This document shows positions 22,190 through 26,929 of a stretch of 26,929 nucleotides of DNA, piece after piece (position 1 is the first letter of the stretch; each line of letters begins with the position of its first letter). The notes under the pieces were generated by a model that was given only the letters and a program-made list of their open reading frames with translations, was not told where the DNA came from and ran no database searches. This stretch comes from JAFGPF01 sp964500415 (GTDB taxonomy: Bacteria > Chloroflexota > Dehalococcoidia > Dehalococcoidales > RBG-16-60-22), in assembly GCA_964500415.1 (NCBI GenBank), contig CAZCOB010000024.1:1-26929 (forward strand), read 5' to 3'. Both the position numbers and the translations under genes were made by a program.

Positions 22190-23081
22190 ATGGAAATTTC
22201 CGAGAGAATGAACGCGGCGATAGCGTACATTGAGGAGAACCTGGCAGGCGAGATAGACTTCGATGAAGCGTCGAAAAGGGCATGCTGTTCAACTTTTCAT
22301 TTCCAGCGGATTTTCTTTGCCATAAACGGGCTGACACCGGCGGAATATACCCGGCGGCGAAGGCTGACTCTGGCGGCAACCGAATTGATTTCCGGAAATA
22401 ACAAAGGTCATCGACATCGCTATGAAGTACGGCTACGATTCGCCGGACGCGCTCACACGGGCATTCCGGAACGTGCACGGGGTGACACCGCAGGCAGCGC
22501 GCCAGCCGGGAGTGACACTGACGGTATATCCACGTATCTCCTTTTATATCGAACTGAAAGGAGGTAATGACATGGACTACAAAATAATAGAGAAGCCGGC
22601 CTTCGACGTGGTCGGTAAAGCCAGAAAATTTACCACGGTGAACGGAGAAAACTTTGTAAAAATCCCCCAGTTCTGGGATGAATTCGTAAACAATGAAAAC
22701 GGGGGCAAGGTACTTATGGAACTGACCCGGGAGAAACCGGGTCCGGTTACCGGCGCAGTTGAACTGGGAATATGCTACATGCCCGAGGATAGCAAGAATA
22801 TGGAAGAATTTATTTACGCTATCGGCGTGGAGAAACCCAATAAACTCGTGCCGACAGGACTCGATATAGTACACATACCGGAGGCGACCTGGGCGGTCTT
22901 CGAATCCGTCGGCCCCATGCCCAAAGCCATACAGGAGGTAACGGTAAAAATCTTCCAGGAATGGTTCCCGTCCACCGGCTACGAACACGCCCCGAAACCG
23001 GAGCTTGAGGTCTATCTGCCGGGAGACCCGGATAGCCCGGAGTACCGCTGCCAGGTATGGATGCCAATTATAAAAAAGTAG
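22190..23081 (+). pseudogene. AraC-family regulator with GyrI-like domain, frameshifted
   Basis: Frame 1 (22190-22567) encodes the first helix-turn-helix of an AraC DNA-binding domain: MNAAIAYIEENLAGEIDFDE, then CCSTFHFQRIFFAINGLTPA. It turns into nonsense after ELISGNNK (near 22405). The next frame resumes exactly where the family sequence should continue: VIDIAMKYGYDSPDALTRAF, then RNVHGVTPQAAR. That is the second helix-turn-helix, followed by a GyrI-like effector-binding domain to 23081. One extra G in AAAGG (22403-22407) explains the break; removing it would give one protein of about 296 residues. Either the gene is broken, or the sequence has a one-base error, or the shift is used. A usable ribosome site inside the gene may rescue the C-terminal part. 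Confidence 0.8.
22572..23081 (+). CDS. GyrI-like small-molecule-binding domain, possibly translated on its own
   Basis: ATG 22572 is preceded by a perfect AAAGGAGGT (22557-22565) at 6 nt. The frameshifted upstream frame stops at TAA 22565-22567, so ribosomes finishing there could restart here. The 169-residue product starts MDYKIIEKPAFDVVGKARKF and carries the GyrI/AraE-effector pattern: VNGENFVKIPQFWDEF, GAVELGICYMPEDSKNMEEF, YAIGVEKP, IPEATWAVFESVGPMPKAI, and YLPGDPDSPEYRCQVWMPI at the C-terminus. Such domains bind small hydrophobic ligands; some stand-alone ones hydrolyse or sequester toxic compounds. In the intact gene it would be the ligand-sensing half of the regulator. Confidence 0.55.
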   Translation: MDYKIIEKPAFDVVGKARKFTTVNGENFVKIPQFWDEFVNNENGGKVLMELTREKPGPVTGAVELGICYMPEDSKNMEEFIYAIGVEKPNKLVPTGLDIVHIPEATWAVFESVGPMPKAIQEVTVKIFQEWFPSTGYEHAPKPELEVYLPGDPDSPEYRCQVWMPIIKK

Positions 23082-23132
23082 ACCGGCGGCCATTTAAAGG
23101 TGGTAAAGGGGCGGGGGACTAATATCTCACCC

Positions 23133-23918
23133 TTAGTCATTGTGGTGCAGGGTGACATCACCGGCAACAATCCTGTTGAGAGTGCCATCGGCCTGCCGGA
23201 GTACGAGAGCGCCAGTTTCATCGACAGATTCGGCAATACCTTCAAGGACACTACCGCCCGATGTAACCGCAACCTTCTCCCCCAGTGTTTCCAGTCGGGC
23301 CCGCCAGGCTCTGTAAATGGATTCCCCCGTCGGCAGTAGCTGATAAAGTCGTTCGAACTCGGTCAGGAGGTTCCTGATAACGTTCTTTTTCAACACATTC
23401 CTGTCCAGTTCGTCTTTAAGACTGGTAGCCGTGGCCGCAATCCCGGCAACATCGGCAATCTTTAAATCAACATTGATACCTATACCCACGACGGCATAGT
23501 CTACCCGGTTCGCCCTGACCTTATTCTCTATCAGAATCCCACATACCTTTTTCCCGCCGATAAGAACGTCGTTTGGCCATTTAATCCGCGTCTTCAGGTC
23601 GGTTACCGTTTCAATACTGTACGCTACCGCCAGGGAAGCAATCATAACCAGGTAAGGCAGGCAGGCAATATCCGGGTAGAGAACGATAGATAAAGCTATA
23701 TTCCCCGATGGCGAAAGCCAGGTACGCCGCAGCCTGCCCCTGCCTTCAGTCTGCTCTCCGGCGATGATAACGGTACCTTCGGCAGTCCCACGTCGAACCT
23801 CAAGCCGGGCTGCATCCATGGTTGATGGCAGACGCGGAAAATAGACGACTTTTCGCCCTATTAAGCTGGTAGCCAGTCCTGCAGTAATTGAAGATGATGA
23901 TAATTCCTCAAGTGCCAT
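23133..23918 (-). CDS. birA: Biotin--[acetyl-CoA-carboxylase] ligase, no DNA-binding domain
   Basis: BirA activates biotin with ATP and attaches it to a lysine of biotin carboxyl carrier domains. The 261-residue protein has the biotinyl-AMP loop GEQTEGRGRLRRTWLSPSG (54-72; GRGRxGR with Arg in place of the second Gly), KWPNDVLIGGKKVCGILIE (113-131) with the catalytic lysine, and a small C-terminal SH3-like domain (about 215-261, VTSGGSVLEGIAESVDETGA). It begins close to the catalytic domain and lacks the N-terminal helix-turn-helix of the E. coli repressor form, so it is a group-I ligase without the biotin-operon regulator function. It is monocistronic and convergent with the upstream AraC-like gene. 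Confidence 0.93.
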   Translation of the reverse strand: MALEELSSSSITAGLATSLIGRKVVYFPRLPSTMDAARLEVRRGTAEGTVIIAGEQTEGRGRLRRTWLSPSGNIALSIVLYPDIACLPYLVMIASLAVAYSIETVTDLKTRIKWPNDVLIGGKKVCGILIENKVRANRVDYAVVGIGINVDLKIADVAGIAATATSLKDELDRNVLKKNVIRNLLTEFERLYQLLPTGESIYRAWRARLETLGEKVAVTSGGSVLEGIAESVDETGALVLRQADGTLNRIVAGDVTLHHND

Positions 23919-24018
23919 TACCTAACCGCACGCTAACCAAACCAATTACAGCTAGATAATACCACAACGGACGAGGAAAAAGAACGGCTTTTCAGATTTC
24001 ACGGCGGGATGATAGCGG

Positions 24019-24756
24019 CTAGACCTTAATCTGAACGAAGGGAAGTATCTGAATACCCACTCTGGGTTTAATTTCGAACTTGATTCTTTCTTGTCCCCAG
24101 CGCTCCGCACCAGCCATCTTGGTTACTTCCAATGACTTAATTACCCGGGTGTCTACCTGGCCGGTATCCAGCATCATATCGTGCGACCTGAGCCTGAGGT
24201 AATAATCGCTCATCGCGTAGGCGCGAAGGAGCGTCTTGCTTTCGAATACATGAGTATCCAGCGCCAGGACTATCGACAGGTCACGGTCACCTAGCTCTTT
24301 GCATGCCTGTAAAAAGTCCACCTTAATTACCTGGTCGACAAGGGTTAAAAACGGTGATGGTGAGTCGACGATAATCAACTTGAACCGCTCGGGTAGCTCA
24401 ACGATATGGTCGAGAATAAGCTGAAGGGACTTTTGAGCGTCCCTCAAGACGTTTTTCGCGCCCATTTTATAGATACGAAAGCGGTCGGTCACCAGGTCGT
24501 GTCTGGTATCGAGGAACATGGAGTTCATCTGGTCGGCGAGGGTCTCGGAATTATAGTCCGTGGAATAATAGGCGACCGCACTTCCCTTGGAGTGCAACAC
24601 ACCGTAAGCTATATGCTGGCTTAATACGCTCTTACCGGTCCTGGCCTCACCTTCTACGAGCACCAGAGAGCCTTCACGGATACCCCCACCCAGGGCTTCG
24701 GCGATATCCCTGACACCGGTGGTACCGGGGTCGTTTGTCGTTGTCATACCCAGCAT
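24019..24756 (-). CDS. FlaH/KaiC-like RecA-superfamily ATPase
   Basis: The 245-residue protein has one RecA/KaiC-like domain. Walker A is GEARTGKS (36-43), the Walker B strand is KLIIVDSPSPFLT, and the C-terminal half carries SLEVTKMAGAERWGQERIKF. The shape (AYYSTDYNSETLADQM after the P-loop, LPERFKLIIVDSPSPFLTLV) is that of ArlH/FlaH, the archaellum ATPase, more than of KaiC proper. No other archaellum or type-IV pilus gene is visible here, so the protein stands alone. A role in pilus-like assembly or signalling is inferred. The start could be ATG 24756 or the third codon after it (ATG 24747); neither has a strong ribosome site. Confidence 0.8.
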   Translation of the reverse strand: MLGMTTTNDPGTTGVRDIAEALGGGIREGSLVLVEGEARTGKSVLSQHIAYGVLHSKGSAVAYYSTDYNSETLADQMNSMFLDTRHDLVTDRFRIYKMGAKNVLRDAQKSLQLILDHIVELPERFKLIIVDSPSPFLTLVDQVIKVDFLQACKELGDRDLSIVLALDTHVFESKTLLRAYAMSDYYLRLRSHDMMLDTGQVDTRVIKSLEVTKMAGAERWGQERIKFEIKPRVGIQILPFVQIKV

Positions 24757-24936
24757 AACTCTATAGAACTCCCGTTATATATAGGGATTTTCGGTATAAT
24801 TGCCTTCAGGTTCATCTCCCAGGCATTCCAGTATAGACCGGATAATGTGAAAGGAGAATAAACAGCGAAATTAGAAGAATAAACATTTCGTAAACATTTT
24901 TATAAACGACTTCAGAAGTTATTGAAATGAAAAAAA

Positions 24937-24965
24937 TTGACAACGAGGGTTGTTTCTAATACAAT
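24937..24965 (+). promoter_or_regulatory. Promoter of the second NfeD-SPFH pair
   Basis: TTGACA (24937-24942), 17 nt, TACAAT (24960-24965), a near-consensus sigma-70-type promoter. The predicted start is near 24972, and the leader ends with AAAGGAAGGATGAAGCG before ATG 25011. The rest of the 254-nt gap 24757-25010 is A+T-rich with no repeat of the G-rich type. Confidence 0.7.
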
Positions 24966-25010
24966 TACGTGCATCACAAAAAAATATCGCGGTAAAGGAA
25001 GGATGAAGCG

Positions 25011-25493
25011 ATGGAAAACGGGATGGTTGAAGTCCTGTTCTTTGACTCCTGGGCCTGGCTAATCTTTATCGCCGTCGGCCTGGCACTGATTATTCTGGAA
25101 CTTCTGTTAGGGATTGATACCGGACTTGACCTTGTATTTATCGGGACAGCTTTTGTCCTCGGCGGCCTGATAACACTGGTCATACATTCCTGGGTCTGGA
25201 CCGCCATCGTTACCGGCATCATCTGCGTACTTTATGTAGTTATCGGTCGCAGATACATACACCGGAGGATGGCAGTAAAAGCGGCGAGAACCAACATCGA
25301 CACTATCTTTGGGAAAACCGGTATCGTCCAGAAGGAAATAAATAAAGGCGGCGATGGGCTTGTGAAAATAGGCATGGAGGAATGGCGGGCACGCTCCGAG
25401 GAGATAATCAAAGAAGGCGAGGGGATAACCGTCACTGGCATCAGTGGCGTTACTTTAACGGTAAAAAAAACGGAAGGGAGTAAAATAGAATGA
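25011..25493 (+). CDS. NfeD family membrane protein (short, non-protease form)
   Basis: The 160-residue protein has three likely transmembrane helices (about 16-36, 40-57, 60-81) followed by an OB-like domain (about 95-150). The latter reads FGKTGIVQKEINKGGDGLVK and MEEWRARSEEIIKEGEGITV. No ClpP-like protease part precedes it. This is the short NfeD form (as in E. coli YbbK/YbbL-like neighbourhoods) that accompanies SPFH proteins of the paraslipin group. Its stop overlaps the start of the SPFH gene as ATGA (25490-25493), so the two are translated together, presumably in fixed stoichiometry. It is not a close copy of the NfeD modules at 19589-21227. Confidence 0.9.
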   Translation: MENGMVEVLFFDSWAWLIFIAVGLALIILELLLGIDTGLDLVFIGTAFVLGGLITLVIHSWVWTAIVTGIICVLYVVIGRRYIHRRMAVKAARTNIDTIFGKTGIVQKEINKGGDGLVKIGMEEWRARSEEIIKEGEGITVTGISGVTLTVKKTEGSKIE

Positions 25494-26383
25494 ACGCAGG
25501 GCTTATCGTTGTAATCGTTATACTTGTCATACTCTTTATCATCACACTGGCGAAGTCGATTACCGTCATCCACCAGGCGCAGAAAGGCATAATCGAAAGG
25601 TTTGGCCGCTACAAGGAGACACTGGAGCCGGGCCTCCGGTTTATCATCCCGTTTATAGACTCGCTGGTGGCCAGGGTGGATATGAGAGAGACGGTGCTGG
25701 ATGTCGAGCCGCAAGCGGTCATCACCAAGGACAATGTCGGCGTAACCGTAGATGCCGTGGTGTATTATTACGTAACGGATGCCAAGGCCGTCAGGTACGA
25801 GGTCGCCAATTTTTACGTAGCCGTCAGCAAGCTGGCACAGACGAACCTTAGAAACCTGGTCGGTGACATGACCCTTGATGAAACCCTGGCCTCGAGAGAA
25901 CGTATCAATTCCGCCCTGAGGACAACGCTGGACGAAGCCACCGATAAATGGGGGGTCAAGGTTACCAGGGTGGAGGTGAAAGAAATCGAGCCGCCGCATG
26001 ACATCACCGACGCCATGAGCAAGCAGATGAAGGCGGAGCGGGAAAAGCGGGCTATCATTTTGGAGGCGGAGGCCTACCGTCAGAAACAGATTCTGGAGGC
26101 GGAAGGCGATAAGCAGAATACCATCCTCGTAGCCGAGGGCGACCGGCAGGCGGCTATCCTGCGGGCGGAGGGCGAGGCCAAAGCCATCGAGACGGTATCC
26201 ACGGCGGCGGATAAATATTTCATCGGTAACGCCCAAATGCTAAAACAGTTCCAGGTAACGCAGGCTTCTCTGGAAGATAACACCAAGCTCATCATGTCCG
26301 ACCAGTCGAAGCTGGTTAACGTGCTGGGATTGGGGGAGGCGCTTTCTCAAGCACAGTCGGCGGGTAAGAAGAGGGCGGAATAG
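25490..26383 (+). CDS. SPFH/band-7 membrane protein of the QmcA/paraslipin type
   Basis: The 297-residue protein has an N-terminal membrane helix (about 4-22). The band-7 domain includes IIERFGRYKETLEPGLRFII, MRETVLDVEPQAVITKDNVG, AVVYYYVTDAKAV, LAQTNLRNLVGDMTLDETLA and GVKVTRVEVKEIEPPHDITD. A long coiled coil follows (about 185-235) built from imperfect units of about 11 residues such as ILEAEGDKQNT, ILVAEGDRQAA and ILRAEGEAKAI. The C-terminal DNTKLIMSDQSKLVNVLGLG is typical of paraslipins. In the family such proteins form ring or cage assemblies in the membrane. It lies 4 nt inside the NfeD stop. Confidence 0.95.
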   Translation: MNAGLIVVIVILVILFIITLAKSITVIHQAQKGIIERFGRYKETLEPGLRFIIPFIDSLVARVDMRETVLDVEPQAVITKDNVGVTVDAVVYYYVTDAKAVRYEVANFYVAVSKLAQTNLRNLVGDMTLDETLASRERINSALRTTLDEATDKWGVKVTRVEVKEIEPPHDITDAMSKQMKAEREKRAIILEAEAYRQKQILEAEGDKQNTILVAEGDRQAAILRAEGEAKAIETVSTAADKYFIGNAQMLKQFQVTQASLEDNTKLIMSDQSKLVNVLGLGEALSQAQSAGKKRAE

Positions 26384-26426
26384 TTCGAAGGGGGTCGTTT
26401 GGCAATAAATAAAAACTTTTAACCTC

Positions 26427-26480
26427 CCGCTTGCCCTGAGCCTGTCGAAGGGCATGGTTCGACGGGCTCACCATGAGCGG
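26427..26480. repeat. Palindromic GAGCGG-ended dispersed repeat, copy 2 (opposite orientation)
   Basis: CCGCTTGCCCTGAGCCTGTC followed by GAAGGGCA (26427-26454), then TGGTTCGACGGGCTCACCAT followed by GAGCGG (26455-26480). This is the reverse complement arrangement of copy 1 (3674-3744), but without the 16-nt spacer between the half-units. It lies in the 233-nt gap between the SPFH gene and 16S rRNA. Confidence 0.85.
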
Positions 26481-26507
26481 TTGCTAAACGACCTCTTTGA
26501 AAGATTA

Positions 26508-26536
26508 TTGACATTTATAATGGCTTGTGCTATATT
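26508..26536 (+). promoter_or_regulatory. rRNA promoter
   Basis: TTGACA (26508-26513), 17 nt, TATATT (26531-26536) is a strong sigma-70-type promoter. It is the obvious candidate for driving 16S, with transcription starting near 26543. A small inverted repeat CCCTTAAAGGG (26545-26555) lies in the leader just downstream. Confidence 0.75.
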
Positions 26537-26561
26537 TATATCGTCCCTTAAAGGGGCATAT

Positions 26562-26574
26562 TGTACCTTAACAA
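26562..26574 (+). promoter_or_regulatory. boxA-like antitermination element in the 16S leader
   Basis: TGTACCTTAACAA resembles the rRNA boxA core (TGCTCTTTAACAA) bound by NusB-S10. It is in the expected place, between the rRNA promoter and 16S. Confidence 0.5.
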
Positions 26575-26616
26575 CTGGATAGCGGAAGGAAGGTTCAAAA
26601 CAGAGTCAATCAAATT

Positions 26617-26929
26617 TTTTTGGAGAGTTTGATCCCGGCTCAGGATAAACGCTGGCGGTGTGCTTTATGCATGCAAGTCGAACGGTCCTTTTTCGGAAGG
26701 ATAGTGGCGGACGGGTGAGTAACACGTAAGTAACCTATCCTTAAGTGGGGAATAACTCTGAGAAATCGGAGCTAATACCGCGTGTGGTACTTCACTGCGA
26801 GGTGAAGAACTAAAGCCTTCGGGCGCTTGAGGAGGGGCTTGCGCACGATTAGCTAGTTGGTGAGGTAACGGCCCACCAAGGCAACGATCGTTAGCTGGTT
26901 TGAGAGGACGACCAGCCACACTGGGACTG
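26617..26929 (+). rRNA. 16S ribosomal RNA, 5' part (continues past the right edge)
   Basis: The 5' domain is recognised by AGAGTTTGATC, GGCTCAGGATAAACGCTGGC, ATGCATGCAAGTCGAACGGT, GCGGACGGGTGAGTAACACG and the final CACTGGGAC. The start at 26617 comes from lining up the GTTTGATC position with E. coli numbering, within a few bases. The helix sequences (CTTTATGCATGCAAG, GGGGCTTGCG) are of Dehalococcoidia type. The universal 27F site carries one change, a C where TGGCTCAG starts (GATCCCGGCTCAG). The gene is cut off by the window end after about 313 bases. Confidence 0.97.

Noticed and set aside
22053..23093. Minus-strand ORF of 346 residues opposite the AraC-like gene
   Set aside because: It is a shadow of the real plus-strand gene. 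It has no domain, and the plus-strand frames match the AraC and GyrI families.
25232..26236. Minus-strand ORF of 334 residues opposite NfeD and SPFH
   Set aside because: It is antisense to two well-supported genes; no recognisable motif or ribosome site.
1..26929. tRNA genes, CRISPR arrays, insertion sequences and transposases
   Set aside because: Looked for by eye through cloverleaf-like and repeat-spacer patterns and transposase motifs. None was found.

Overview
The window comes from a bacterial chromosome, most likely a member of the Dehalococcoidia (Chloroflexota). The main evidence is the partial 16S rRNA gene at the right edge. Its 5' region reads like the Dehalococcoides-type 16S that I know: a GGCGTGC-like start, ATGCATGCAAGTCGAACGGTC and a GGGGCTTGCG helix. 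The gene content fits a small, compact, moderately GC-rich anaerobe. No tRNA, CRISPR array or insertion sequence was seen.

Layout. (1) 1-3580, minus strand: a tight operon tsaE-tsaB-tsaD-tsaC-rpiB-CoA transferase, carrying the four conserved bacterial t6A tRNA-modification enzymes together. (2) 3839-11909, plus strand: purine genes guaA, purD, purE, purB and purC. These are interrupted by AT-rich accessory genes (a PD-(D/E)XK-like nuclease and two small unknown ORFs) and by a lipoprotein with a predicted Cys-His-Asp transglutaminase-like domain. The lipoprotein appears to start at ATT and purD at CTG. (3) 11913-19077, minus strand: histidine genes hisZ-[DUF4062]-hisG-hisD-hisC, then hisB behind its own promoter. 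HisG is a tandem fusion of two HisG units with complementary motif loss. HisB carries an N-terminal Cro/CI-like helix-turn-helix, and its promoter is wrapped in nested inverted repeats. (4) 19589-22002, plus strand: a membrane protease / NfeD / SPFH cluster. (5) 22190-24756: a frameshifted AraC-GyrI-type regulator, then birA and a FlaH-like ATPase on the minus strand. (6) 25011-26383, plus strand: a second NfeD-SPFH pair. (7) 26508 onward: an rRNA promoter, a boxA-like leader and the start of 16S rRNA.

The intergenic gaps are filled with short dispersed repeats. One G-rich family of about 65 bp has four copies, all in the same orientation. One double-hairpin family has three copies. A palindromic GAGCGG-ended element is present in two opposite orientations. 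One G-rich copy supplies the ribosome binding site of purE.

The best candidate for an undescribed system is the hisB region. A biosynthetic enzyme fused to a DNA-binding domain sits behind a consensus promoter with a palindromic candidate operator, which suggests an autoregulating enzyme-repressor. The fused double HisG lies in the same gene cluster. All functional assignments come from reading motifs by eye; no database search was run.
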